A DNA stretch of 64,000 bases, from the NCBI RefSeq assembly GCF_017104965.1, contig NZ_JAAGPR010000029.1, forward strand, positions 46,848-110,847. Direction: 5' to 3'. This document shows positions 52,131 through 60,788 of the stretch, piece by piece (positions within the stretch are counted from its first letter, which is position 1; the number at the start of each line of letters is the position of its first letter). The translations under genes and the position numbers were made by a program. The stretch comes from Paraburkholderia sp. Ac-20340. GTDB lineage: Bacteria > Pseudomonadota > Gammaproteobacteria > Burkholderiales > Burkholderiaceae. The notes under the pieces are model-generated. The model was not told where the DNA came from and did not search any database. It was given only the letters and a program-made list of their open reading frames with translations.

Positions 52131-53588
52131 ATGTATTCGATCTTGCCCGCGTTCGTATCCGCGTTGTTTCTCGGATTCGGCGTGTACGTGCTCCTGACGG
52201 AAGGCGTGTCGCGCCTTTCGGTGCCGTTCGCCTTGATGTGCGCGACCACCTTCGTCTGGCAAGGCACCTGGGCATTCCTGTTCCAGACGCCCGATCCCGA
52301 ACTGGCCGAAGTGCTCGTCAAGTTCGGCTATCTGTTCATCCTGTTTCTGCCCACGACGTATTACCACTTCAATATCGAAGTCAGCGCGCGGCGCAGCGAG
52401 CGGCCGTTTCTGATCGCTTCGTATGGCCTGAGTCTCGTGCTCGCGATGTTGCTGATCGTGAGCGACGAAGTCGTGTCAGGTTACGGCACATTCTTCTTCG
52501 GCCGATATCCGCATGCGGGCCTGCTGCATCCCGTGCACGTGGCGCAGACCGTGCTGCTCGCATTGCGCAGCGGCTGGGTGCTGTTTGTGGCGCGCGGCCA
52601 GACCCAGGCGCGCGACCGCCGCCGTCTGCTCGATCTGTGTCTGCTGAGCCTGGCCATTTACGGCGTGGCCGCGAGCGATTACGCCGTGAATTACGGCATC
52701 GCGTTCTATCCGGTGGGCGCCGTGTTCATCGCCGTGAGCCTGGGGATTCTGGCCGTCACGATCGTGCGTTACGGGCTGATGCGTCCGTATCTGATCGCGG
52801 CTACGGTCGCGCATGAAGTGGCCACGCCGCTTGCAGCCATCGGCATGCATGCCGAGGAAATCGGCAATGTGCTGCCCGAACTCATGCGCGGTTATCAGCT
52901 GGCCGTGCAGCATCAGCTTTGCGTCGATGGCCTCTATCCGGGGCAGACGGAGCGCATTACCTCGCTGGCCTCGTCGATACGGCGGCAGGTCGATAGCACC
53001 AGCACGGTGGTCGAGATGTCGCTGGCGTCGTTTACGCTCGACCGGCTCGACCGGCGCAGCTTCGAGGCGTATCCGATCCGCTCCTGCGTGAACGCGGCGC
53101 TCGAACGCTTTCCGTTCCGCCCGGGCGAGCGCGAACTGGTCACCGTCTTGCCGATCGATCCGCTGTTGAGCTTTTCGGGCTCGGATTCGCTGGTGGTGTT
53201 CGTGCTGTTCAACCTGCTCAAGAACGCGCTCTTTGCGATTCACGCGAGCGGCAAGGGCGCGGTGGAAATCGACACGGCCAGCGAAAACGGCTATTGCGTG
53301 CTGCGTTTCACCGACACCGGGCCGGGCATTCCCGCCGACGTGCTGCCGCGCATCTTCGAGCCGTTCTATTCGACCAAGTCGCATGGCAAGGGCGCGGGCA
53401 TGGGCCTCGCGTTCTGCCGCCGCGTGGCCGACGCGCTGGGCGGGGCGATCGCGTGCGAATCGGTGCAGGGCGTGGCCACCACTTTTACGCTGTATCTGCC
53501 GGAGCCGGGCTCGTCCGCGGATCGTGCAATCCAGGACACGCCGGGGAAGCCCCGCCGATGGACGGCGGGGCAGGACTACGCGGGTTGA
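52131..53588 (+). CDS. sensor histidine kinase with N-terminal seven-helix (7TM) membrane domain
   Basis: This 485-residue kinase has six or seven transmembrane helices in residues 1-220 in the manner of HisKA_7TM sensors, ending VTIVRYGLM, then the histidine motif AHEVATPLAAIGMHAEEI. The ATPase domain carries the N-box FNLLKNALFAI, G1 DTGPGIPADV, F-box FEPFYSTKSHGKG and G2 GAGMGLAFCRR. There is no periplasmic loop of size, so the ligand should be membrane-soluble or cytosolic. This resembles kinases such as LqsS/CqsS that sense ketone-type autoinducers. A thioesterase gene and an atypical response regulator lie next to it. ATG 52131 has no good ribosome binding site. Confidence 0.82.
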   Translation: MYSILPAFVSALFLGFGVYVLLTEGVSRLSVPFALMCATTFVWQGTWAFLFQTPDPELAEVLVKFGYLFILFLPTTYYHFNIEVSARRSERPFLIASYGLSLVLAMLLIVSDEVVSGYGTFFFGRYPHAGLLHPVHVAQTVLLALRSGWVLFVARGQTQARDRRRLLDLCLLSLAIYGVAASDYAVNYGIAFYPVGAVFIAVSLGILAVTIVRYGLMRPYLIAATVAHEVATPLAAIGMHAEEIGNVLPELMRGYQLAVQHQLCVDGLYPGQTERITSLASSIRRQVDSTSTVVEMSLASFTLDRLDRRSFEAYPIRSCVNAALERFPFRPGERELVTVLPIDPLLSFSGSDSLVVFVLFNLLKNALFAIHASGKGAVEIDTASENGYCVLRFTDTGPGIPADVLPRIFEPFYSTKSHGKGAGMGLAFCRRVADALGGAIACESVQGVATTFTLYLPEPGSSADRAIQDTPGKPRRWTAGQDYAG

Positions 53589-53716
53589 AGCGGCGCTGGC
53601 CTGATCCAGCGATGAATCGGTTTCAAGTCAACATTGCGTCAACATCGAGTCAACTTCGGGCCAATGCCGGGCTTCGTCCCAGGGTTCGCGTCTGGATCGT
53701 TTTGCGGACGATGCCC

Positions 53717-54214
53717 TTAACGGACGCTCGTCGGCAGCACGATTTCATATTCCTTGACGCGCTCGACGATCCCCGGCGGGAAGCGGCGAATCCGCTTGTC
53801 GGTACCGGCAAAGAGAATCTGCTGGTAGCCGAGCGAAACGGGGCGCCCGTCCACGCAAAAACGAAACACGAGATAAGCCGAGCATTGCCGCACCTGGAAG
53901 GTGTTCATGTAGCAATCGACGCGCTGGAACGGAAACGTCTCTTGCACATACTCCTGGTGCGCGCGCTTCGTGACGAAGACGCCGCCTGCCGCGAGCAGGT
54001 TGTTATGGATACATTCGTGGAACCAGCGTTCGCGGCAAATGCCCTGCCACTCGAAATAGCGGGCGAAATACGTGTTCATGAAGGCATTGGAGTCCTTGAG
54101 GTAAATATCGATGACATGATGGAACGTCTTGGGAGGCGTGGCGGCCATGATTTCGTCGGCAAAGCCGTTGGCGCCACGGGAGAGCACTGCGGGGATCGAT
54201 TCACGAGCATTCAT
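53717..54214 (-). CDS. hotdog-fold acyl-CoA/acyl-ACP thioesterase (4HBT, enediyne-type pattern)
   Basis: This 165-residue protein has the hotdog thioesterase pattern, IYLKDSNAFMNTYFARYFEWQ followed by GICRERW, similar to the D-(T/S)-N--GN-Y--RYF-WQG-CRE signature I know from 4HBT enzymes of enediyne PKS clusters (SgcE10/DynE7 type). Those release beta-ketoacyl chains that decarboxylate to methyl ketones. There is no PKS here. ATG 54214 has GGAGTTCATCCA upstream. It lies between the 7TM histidine kinase and the response regulator, on the opposite strand, convergent with the kinase and divergent from the regulator. Confidence 0.72.
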   Translation of the reverse strand: MNARESIPAVLSRGANGFADEIMAATPPKTFHHVIDIYLKDSNAFMNTYFARYFEWQGICRERWFHECIHNNLLAAGGVFVTKRAHQEYVQETFPFQRVDCYMNTFQVRQCSAYLVFRFCVDGRPVSLGYQQILFAGTDKRIRRFPPGIVERVKEYEIVLPTSVR

Positions 54215-54557
54215 TGGATGAACTCCAGATGAGTTGACCGCTGGCGGCGGTCGCGCATGCCTTCGAATGTCCGAAGACATGCCCCCAATTCTGTGCGTGT
54301 TACCTGGCCGCCAAAACCGCGTTTGCCACATGCCGGTGCATCCTGCGGCACCATGCGTGCTCGCAAACGATTTCGCGCATAAGCCTGGGTTGCGCTGTCT
54401 GTGCGTTTGCCCGCAACACCCGTGGGTCAACGGTTGCCGAGCCTGGCCCGAGGCCGCATAATCTGGCAGCGATAGCGTTGCGATGCGTTGCGCGTGTTCT
54501 GCTGTGCGGGGCACTGATCAATGGTTTCGCGGGCTTCGCGAGCACCGAGGCATATAC
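54215..54557. other. divergent promoter region between thioesterase and response regulator
   Basis: About 340 bases without a convincing gene. It should hold the promoters of both the leftward thioesterase gene and the rightward regulator gene, which could let one regulator control both. Open frames continuing from either gene run through it without ribosome binding sites. Confidence 0.4.
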
Positions 54558-55517
54558 ATGAGTTCGATCGTCAGGCAGCCGGTTTTTTACCCCGTATCCG
54601 TGGTCTTTCTCGACGACAGCGCGGATTTTCTTCACGCCCTGCGCGGGCTTTTCCCGCAGGCGCCCACGCATCACTTCTTCACCTCGCAGGACGAGGCGCG
54701 TGCGTTCATCGAATCGGCCGGCACGCGCGCCGCGCGCCAGAGCCCGATGTCGGGCGCGGCGTGGTCGGAGTTCGAGAAGAAGGGCGGCAATGCGCTAGGT
54801 CAGGACGCGATGGCGGACGCCACGCGCTTCGAAGACGTGGCCGCCATCGTGGTGGACTACGACATGCCGGGGCAGGACGGGCTGGAATTTCTCGCGTCGG
54901 TGAAAGACGCGAACTGCACGCGCATTCTGCTGACCGGCACCGCCGATGAATCGCACGCCGTCGACGCCTTCAACGCCGGGCTGATTCATTTTTACGTCAA
55001 GAAGTCGGACCCGCAGATGACGCGCAAGCTGGCGCAGGCGCTGGCCAACGCGCAGCAGAAGTTCTGCGCGCAGCACGGCCATATCGGCGTGCATGGCGTG
55101 GGCGCGGTCTATGCCGACCGCCGCACGAGCGAAGTGCTGCATACGCTGGCGCAGCGCGAGCGCATCGTCGAATACTACTGGCGGCCCGAGCAGAACGCGG
55201 TGCTGACCTTCGACGCGCAAGGCAACGCGGGCGTCTTCCTCGCGTGGGACGCGCACGACTGGGACGCGCAATGCGATGTGGTCACCGACGAAGGCGGTCC
55301 CGCCGCCTTGCGTGACGAAATGGAAGGGCGCCGCATCATGCCAGTGTTCTGGCCGAACGAAGCTTACCGGCCGGGCATGGCGCGCGTGGAGTTTGCCACG
55401 CCGCAGCCGGTGCCGGGCACCCAGGATGTCTATACGAGCTGGACGCGCATCGAAGGCGTCGAACTGGCGCCGGGCCTCGTGACCTATGCGCAGTGGTTGC
55501 GGCAGCAACGAGGCTGA
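54558..55517 (+). CDS. atypical response regulator with receiver domain and uncharacterised C-terminal output
   Basis: This 319-residue protein has an N-terminal receiver domain: VVFLDDSADFLHAL with the acidic pair, IVVDYDMPGQDGLEFL with the phospho-acceptor Asp, RILLTGTADE with the Thr and YVKKSD with the conserved Lys. A 45-residue insertion (about 50-95) separates the acidic pair from the phospho site. The C-terminal 170 residues have no DNA-binding motif I recognise (QRERIVEYYWRPEQNAVL). It begins after GAGG at ATG 54558. The presumed kinase at 52131 is on the same strand, with the thioesterase in between on the other. A terminator follows at 55544. Confidence 0.75.
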   Translation: MSSIVRQPVFYPVSVVFLDDSADFLHALRGLFPQAPTHHFFTSQDEARAFIESAGTRAARQSPMSGAAWSEFEKKGGNALGQDAMADATRFEDVAAIVVDYDMPGQDGLEFLASVKDANCTRILLTGTADESHAVDAFNAGLIHFYVKKSDPQMTRKLAQALANAQQKFCAQHGHIGVHGVGAVYADRRTSEVLHTLAQRERIVEYYWRPEQNAVLTFDAQGNAGVFLAWDAHDWDAQCDVVTDEGGPAALRDEMEGRRIMPVFWPNEAYRPGMARVEFATPQPVPGTQDVYTSWTRIEGVELAPGLVTYAQWLRQQRG

Positions 55518-55530
55518 GCAACGAGGCTGA
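55505..55530 (+). repeat. 13-base tandem duplication across the response regulator stop codon
   Basis: GCAACGAGGCTGA occurs at 55505-55517 and again, directly abutting, at 55518-55530. The first copy contains the gene's TGA stop. It looks like a simple slippage duplication; the reading frame is not affected. Confidence 0.85.
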
Positions 55531-55543
55531 TCGAAACGATGAA

Positions 55544-55567
55544 GGGCGCACCACGGTGCGCCCTTTT
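55544..55567 (+). terminator. rho-independent terminator after the response regulator
   Basis: GGGCGCACC at 55544-55552 pairs with GGTGCGCCC at 55555-55563, followed by TTTT. It lies 26 bases after the stop and ends transcription toward the convergent chemoreceptor gene. Confidence 0.8.
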
Positions 55568-55593
55568 CGTTGGTGCTTCAACGCATTGGTGCG

Positions 55594-57369
55594 TTAGAAC
55601 GTTTCCCAGTCCTGGTCGTTGCCTGCCGTAGCGAGTACCGGCGAGGGCGCTGGCGCCGGTGCGGTTGCCTTCGGCATGGGTTTGCTCGCGGGCTTCAGCG
55701 TGGATTTGCGGGCTGGAGCAGACGCGCGTTGCGCGGCTTTCACAGGCGCAGGTTTCATCGGCTGGGTCTTGCGCGATGTATCCGCTGCTTGCACGACCGA
55801 CTGCGACACCGATTGCGCGCCGATCCTGAACACCGCCACCACATCGCGCAATCCGCCAGACTGCACGGCCATCGACTGCGCCGCCGCCGAAGCTTCTTCC
55901 ACGAGCGCCGCGTTCTGCTGCGTCACCTCATCCATCTGCGCGACGGCGCGATTGACCTGCTCGATGCCCGTGTGCTGCTCTTCGGACGCTGCGGCGATCT
56001 CGCCCATCAGATCGGCGACGCGGCGCGCGGACTGCACGACTTCGTCGATCGTCGCGCCCGCTTCGTCGACGAGCTTCGAGCCTTCCGCCACCTGCACTAC
56101 CGACTGCCCGATCAGATCCTTGATCTCCTTCGCGGCGCTCGCGCTACGCTGCGCGAGCGTGCGCACTTCGCCGGCCACGACCGCGAATCCACGGCCCTGT
56201 TCGCCTGCGCGCGCGGCTTCGACGGCAGCATTCAGCGCGAGAATATTGGTCTGAAACGCAATCCCGTCGATCACGCCGATGATCTGCTCGACGCGCTGCG
56301 ACGTATCGGCGATGCCGTGCATCGTCGTCACCACGCGGCGCACGACGTCGCCGCCGCGCGCTGCCACATCCGATGCATTGACGGCCAGCGTATTGCCCTG
56401 GCGCGCGTTATCCGTGTTGTGCTTCACGGCGGCCGTGAACTGCTCCATGCTCGCAGCGGTTTCTTCGAGCGAAGCGGCCTGTTCCTCGGTACGCGAGGAC
56501 AGATCCTGATTGCCCGCCGCGATCTGCTGCGCGCCCGTCGTGATCGATTCGGCCGACGTCTGGATGCGCTGCACCGTGTCCACGAGCTGGCGCTGCATCT
56601 GGCTCATGGCGTGCAGCAGGCTGCGATCGTCGCCGGGCGAGAGCTGGACCTGCGCCGTGAGATCGCCAGCGGCGATGCGCTCGCAGATATCGGCGGCATA
56701 GTCGGGCTCGCCGCCCAGACTCGCGCGGATACTGCGGATCAGCCAGAACATGCCGAGCGTGAGCGCCACGCCAATCAGCGCGACCAGCGACAGGCTGCGG
56801 ATCAAGGCGCCATAGAAGGCATCGTCGATATCGTCTACATAGACGCCGGTGAAGACATGCCAGTCCCAGCCGGGCACGACATCGGCGTAGGTGATTTTTT
56901 CCACCGGGCTGCTGTGGCCGGGCTTGGGCCACACATAGCTGCTGACATGATTGCCGCCCGCCGACGAGCTTTTCACGATCTCCAGCGCGACATGCGTGCC
57001 GTTGGAATCGACCATATCGGCCTGGCTCTTGCCTTCGAGTTCGGGCTTGGGCGGCACCAGCACGGCCGTGGCCGCGCTATCGTAAATGCCGAAGTAGCCG
57101 CTTTGATCGGCGCCGTAGCGCAGGCCGCGCAACGCGGCGATGGCCTGACGCTTCGCATCGTCGACGGGCAGATGACCTTGCGATGCTTCCTTCTGATAAA
57201 AGCCGATGACGCCGAGCGCGGTTTGCGTCTCTTGCGCGAGCGAGCCCTTGCGGTCTTCGAGCATGCCCACGCGCGTCATGACCGCATTGGCCACGACCAG
57301 CACCACGAGGGCAATCCACAGCAGCGCGACGATGCTCCACGCTTTTTGATTCAACGACAGTCGCTTCAC
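55594..57369 (-). CDS. methyl-accepting chemotaxis protein with Cache sensor and CheR-tether tail
   Basis: This 591-residue chemoreceptor has helices at about 10-30 and 190-210 around a single-Cache periplasmic domain (DQSGYFGIYDSAATAVL, WDWHVFTGVYVDDID). HAMP follows, then the signalling domain with the invariant hairpin IDGIAFQTNILALNAAVEAAR and AGEQGRGFAVVAGEVR. After a Pro/Ala/Lys-rich linker it ends DWETF, the CheR-binding pentapeptide pattern of E. coli Tsr (NWETF). The start is GTG 57369 close behind GGAG. Its ligand is unknown; Cache domains of this type often bind small organic acids. Confidence 0.92.
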   Translation of the reverse strand: MKRLSLNQKAWSIVALLWIALVVLVVANAVMTRVGMLEDRKGSLAQETQTALGVIGFYQKEASQGHLPVDDAKRQAIAALRGLRYGADQSGYFGIYDSAATAVLVPPKPELEGKSQADMVDSNGTHVALEIVKSSSAGGNHVSSYVWPKPGHSSPVEKITYADVVPGWDWHVFTGVYVDDIDDAFYGALIRSLSLVALIGVALTLGMFWLIRSIRASLGGEPDYAADICERIAAGDLTAQVQLSPGDDRSLLHAMSQMQRQLVDTVQRIQTSAESITTGAQQIAAGNQDLSSRTEEQAASLEETAASMEQFTAAVKHNTDNARQGNTLAVNASDVAARGGDVVRRVVTTMHGIADTSQRVEQIIGVIDGIAFQTNILALNAAVEAARAGEQGRGFAVVAGEVRTLAQRSASAAKEIKDLIGQSVVQVAEGSKLVDEAGATIDEVVQSARRVADLMGEIAAASEEQHTGIEQVNRAVAQMDEVTQQNAALVEEASAAAQSMAVQSGGLRDVVAVFRIGAQSVSQSVVQAADTSRKTQPMKPAPVKAAQRASAPARKSTLKPASKPMPKATAPAPAPSPVLATAGNDQDWETF

Positions 57370-57617
57370 GTTCTCCGTTTCCTCCAGGCCCGGCTGCCGT
57401 TTGCGGCAAGCCCTGTTTCATGGCGCAAGGCGGTGAGACCCACCTTTCCCGCCATGTTTATCGGCGCGCTGGACGACGATCTGAAGCCAGGGAATGCCCG
57501 GCGAACGAGCTTTTTGATTGGGCTGGAGAATGCGCTATTCGTCAGATGATTGTGTAAGCCGATTGATATGCGCAATGGCTGAAAGTTGCGCGTGCAACGA
57601 AATCGCCAAGGGTAGCG

Positions 57618-58181
57618 TTAGCGCTTGAATGTGCCTGCCGCCAGGCCACTGACGATGTGCGCGGCAATGGCATCGGGCGTTGCGGATTCATCGCTGATCG
57701 CGTGATTTGCCGCTTCGCCAGCAAAAAGCGTGTAGAAGCCACGCAGCGTTTCGTAATCGCCGATCTTGCCCGCATCGCGCCGGGATGCCCGCAGCGCGCA
57801 GGTTTCGATCCCCGGACGCAGCAACACATAATGCAAGGGGATGTCCTTGACGATGGTGCGCAGCGTGTCGAGCATCGCGGGCGGGATCGAGAAGTCCAAA
57901 ACCACCTGAAAGTCGGAGCGCGCGAACGGCAGGCAGGCCGCGGTCATCGAACGGATGATCGTGCGGAAGTTGTCGTGGCGCTCGCGTGCGTCGGGTTTGA
58001 CGATGAACTTCCAGAAGCGGTCACCTTCGATGCAGGCCACGGGTTGCGGCAGGAGCGGGATCAGCGCTTTGGTGACCGCTGTCTTGCCGCTGCCGGGCGG
58101 CCCGCTAATCACAATGATCCGACCAGTGTGAACCGGCTGACCGTTCTGATCCGGTCGGCCCGTGGAGGGTGTCGTTGGCAT
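57618..58181 (-). CDS. P-loop AAA/kinase-type protein (zeta-toxin/AAA_33-like)
   Basis: This 187-residue protein has a Walker A loop GPPGSGKTAVTK (about 27-38) and the small-kinase pattern CIEGDRFWKFIVKP and VVLDFSIPP. Such proteins phosphorylate small molecules or nucleotides; the family includes zeta toxins, gluconate-kinase relatives and 2-phosphotransferases. No antitoxin partner is seen. It lies between the MCP and a LysR gene. Ribosome binding site is weak. Confidence 0.75.
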   Translation of the reverse strand: MPTTPSTGRPDQNGQPVHTGRIIVISGPPGSGKTAVTKALIPLLPQPVACIEGDRFWKFIVKPDARERHDNFRTIIRSMTAACLPFARSDFQVVLDFSIPPAMLDTLRTIVKDIPLHYVLLRPGIETCALRASRRDAGKIGDYETLRGFYTLFAGEAANHAISDESATPDAIAAHIVSGLAAGTFKR

Positions 58182-58257
58182 AGGGGCCTCGCGAGGCAGG
58201 GCGGCGCGGTGTGCGCAAGCCTTCCCAGTATAGGGCGCTCGCGTTGCCGGCCTGCGC

Positions 58258-59184
58258 TCAGGCGTCCACGTTGCCCAGCCCGGACGTCTCGATCTCCTCG
58301 ATCAGCGCCCTGAGCACGCTGTCGATCGCCGACGACAGGCGCCGGTCGCGCATCGTCGTCACGTAGAGGCTGCGCTGGCGCAACTCGGGTTCGTCGATGG
58401 GACGCGCGACGAGCGCGAGTTCATCGGCGCGATGGCTGAGGCCCGCGAGCGAGAGCTTGCTGCCCAGCGTGATCGCGCCCGCGAGCGCGGCGAAGGCGTG
58501 CAGCGCGCTGGAGTTGTTGCTCGTGAGAATCGCGTTCAGTTCGATACCCTGACGCGCGCAGCAGGCGTCGATCAACTGGCGCGCCGTGTTGCCGCGTTCG
58601 AGCAGCGCCACGGGATACGCCGCGAGATCGGCGAGCGTGAGCGTGTCGTGCTGTGCGAGCGGATGCGCGGGATCGAGCAGCGCGCACACGCCCGCCTGCG
58701 CGCTGTATTCCACGCTCACCTTCGCGGGATCGCCGCCCGAGAACGACACGCCCAGATCGACTTCGCCCGATGCCACCCAATGCTCGACCTGCGCGGGCGC
58801 GCCCGAACGCAGCATGAAGTGCACATGCGGCACGGCGGCGTGATGGCGCGCGAGCACGCCGGGCAGAAACGAGCGCGTGAAACCCTCGGTGCAGCCGATG
58901 CGCACGATGCCACGCCCCAGCGCCTTGCTGGCGGCGATTTCGGCGAGCACCGCATCGCCTTCGAGCAGCGCGCGGCGCGCGTGGGCGGCAAGGCGCTCGC
59001 CCGATTCGGTCAGCACCATGCCGCGCGGCATGCGCTCGAACAGCGGCGTGCCCACGTCTTCCTCCAGTTTGGCGATCTGCCGGCTGATGGCCGAAACGGC
59101 TACGTGCAGCGTCTGCGAAGCGGCCGCGAGCGAGCCGGTGCGCGCCACTTCGATGAAGTAGCGCAGGGCGATGCCGTGCAGCAT
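58258..59184 (-). CDS. LysR-family regulator divergent from M20 peptidase gene
   Basis: This 308-residue LysR regulator has the winged helix GSLAAASQTLHVAVSAISRQIAKLE (about 18-42) and effector domain RIGCTEGFTRSFLPGVLARHH. It diverges from an M20 peptidase/MFS operon, 128 bases away, with a dyad between, and probably controls that operon. It resembles regulators of aminoacylase or hydantoinase-like pathways. Confidence 0.87.
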   Translation of the reverse strand: MLHGIALRYFIEVARTGSLAAASQTLHVAVSAISRQIAKLEEDVGTPLFERMPRGMVLTESGERLAAHARRALLEGDAVLAEIAASKALGRGIVRIGCTEGFTRSFLPGVLARHHAAVPHVHFMLRSGAPAQVEHWVASGEVDLGVSFSGGDPAKVSVEYSAQAGVCALLDPAHPLAQHDTLTLADLAAYPVALLERGNTARQLIDACCARQGIELNAILTSNNSSALHAFAALAGAITLGSKLSLAGLSHRADELALVARPIDEPELRQRSLYVTTMRDRRLSSAIDSVLRALIEEIETSGLGNVDA

Positions 59185-59209
59185 GGTCTAGGGGTCTCCT
59201 GAATCTGCG

Positions 59210-59224
59210 TTGCCGTTTTGGCAA
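59210..59224. promoter_or_regulatory. TTGCC-N5-GGCAA dyad, candidate LysR operator
   Basis: TTGCCGTTTTGGCAA is a 15-base dyad whose inner part (TGCC-N5-GGCA) has the T-N11-A form of LysR sites. It lies 26 bases upstream of the LysR start and about 89 bases upstream of the M20 gene start. Confidence 0.6.
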
Positions 59225-59312
59225 TGCTATCCGCAAAATTTGAAATTGTTGCGAATTTTTGGCGTTCATAGACTGGGTTTAACTTCCTCACCCGCAAGAC
59301 CCAGGAGACCCC

Positions 59313-60761
59313 GTGAGCGTGCTTGAGACCGTTGAAATCGTCGAGCAACCCCTTGCCACGCGCCAGCAGGCCATCGCCGCCGCGCTTGAGCACTTCGATT
59401 CGGGCGCATTCCTGCAAGCGCTCGAACGCCGCGTGGCGGTGCGCTCGGAGAGCCAGAACCCGGCGCAGGCCGAGGCGCTGGCCGCCTATCTGAACGACGA
59501 AATCGCGCCCGAACTGGCGGCGCTTGGCTTCACGAGCCGGTTGGCTGCCAACCCGGTCAACGCGCGCGCGCCGTTTCTGATCGCCGAGCGTATCGAAGAT
59601 CCCGCGCTGCCGACCGTGCTGACCTACGGCCACGGCGACGTGGTGCGCGGTTACGACGAACAATGGCGCGATGGCCTGAAGCCGTGGGAAATCCGCGTGG
59701 AAGGCGACCGCTGGTACGGACGCGGCACCGCCGACAACAAAGGCCAGCATTCGGTGAACTTCGCGGCGCTGGCGGCCGTGCTGGCCACGCGCGGCGGCCG
59801 GCTGGGCTACAACGTGAAGGTGATCTTCGAGACTGGCGAGGAAATCGGCTCGCCGGGTCTGAACGAAGTCTGCGCCGCCGAGCGCGACGCGCTGGCCGCC
59901 GATGTCTTTATCGCCTCGGACGGCCCGCGCGTGAGCGCGGAGCGCCCGACGCTGTTTCTCGGCTCGCGCGGCGGCGTGACATTTGAGTTGCGCGTCGATC
60001 TGCGCGAAGGCGCGCATCACTCGGGCAACTGGGGCGGTGCGCTGCGCAATCCGGCCATCGTGCTCTCGCATGCCATCGCCAGTCTCGTGGACCGGCACGG
60101 CGCGATTGCCGTGGAAGGCCTGCGTCCGCCGCCGATTCCCGCGAGCGTGCGTGCCGCGCTCGCCGACATCGAACTGGGCGGCGACGAAAACGCGCCCGCC
60201 GTCGATGCCGATTGGGGCGAGCCGGGCCTCACGCCCACGGAACGCGTGATCGGCTGGAATACGCTCGAAGTGCTGGCCTTCAAGGCCGGCAATCCCGACG
60301 CGCCCGTCAACGCGATCCCGCCGCGCGCCCATGCGGTGTGCCAGTTGCGCTTCGTGGTGGGCACCGATTATCAGCGCGTGGGCGAGCATCTGCAGGCGCA
60401 TTTCGCCCGGCTCGGCTTTAGCGAAGTCGAGGCGCGGGTCACGCAGACCGCCGCCGCCACGCGCCTCGACCCGGACGACGCGTGGGTGCGCTGGGCGCTC
60501 GAATCGCTGCGCGCGAGCACGGACAAAAAGCCCGCGCTGCTGCCGAATCTGGGCGGCACGGTGCCCAACGACGTGTTCGCCGAAACGCTTGGCCTGCCCA
60601 CGCTGTGGGTGCCGCATTCGTATCCGGCCTGCGCGCAGCACGCGCCCAACGAGCATCTGCTGGGCAGCGTCGCGCGCGAGGCGCTCGCCGTGATGGCGGG
60701 CCTCTGGTACGACCTGGGCGACGATGCCGCGCGCCTGGCCACCCCCGCCACCCGTAGTTAG
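59313..60761 (+). CDS. M20 family metallopeptidase/amidohydrolase
   Basis: This 482-residue zinc hydrolase of the M20 (ArgE/DapE/ACY1/CPG2) family has the first metal ligand motif YGHGDVVRG, YGRGTADNKGQHS with the bridging Asp, ETGEEIGSPG with the catalytic Glu and metal Glu, and a C-terminal His in VPHSYPACAQHAPNE. It cleaves an amide or dipeptide; the substrate is not clear. GTG 59313 is supported by CAGGAGACCCC. It is followed 27 bases later by an MHS transporter in an apparent two-gene operon, so uptake and cleavage of one nutrient are likely paired. Confidence 0.87.
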   Translation: MSVLETVEIVEQPLATRQQAIAAALEHFDSGAFLQALERRVAVRSESQNPAQAEALAAYLNDEIAPELAALGFTSRLAANPVNARAPFLIAERIEDPALPTVLTYGHGDVVRGYDEQWRDGLKPWEIRVEGDRWYGRGTADNKGQHSVNFAALAAVLATRGGRLGYNVKVIFETGEEIGSPGLNEVCAAERDALAADVFIASDGPRVSAERPTLFLGSRGGVTFELRVDLREGAHHSGNWGGALRNPAIVLSHAIASLVDRHGAIAVEGLRPPPIPASVRAALADIELGGDENAPAVDADWGEPGLTPTERVIGWNTLEVLAFKAGNPDAPVNAIPPRAHAVCQLRFVVGTDYQRVGEHLQAHFARLGFSEVEARVTQTAAATRLDPDDAWVRWALESLRASTDKKPALLPNLGGTVPNDVFAETLGLPTLWVPHSYPACAQHAPNEHLLGSVAREALAVMAGLWYDLGDDAARLATPATRS

Positions 60762-60788
60762 TTGAGCACGCAGACGAGGAAGACCATC

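Noticed and set aside
52131..55517. A full lqs/cqs quorum-sensing operon
   Set aside because: No CqsA/LqsA-type alpha-hydroxyketone synthase is present, and the thioesterase is on the other strand; only a looser analogy is claimed.
57618..58181. Zeta-toxin of a toxin-antitoxin pair
   Set aside because: The Walker A and kinase pattern fit, but no epsilon-type antitoxin gene is adjacent; kept as a generic P-loop kinase.
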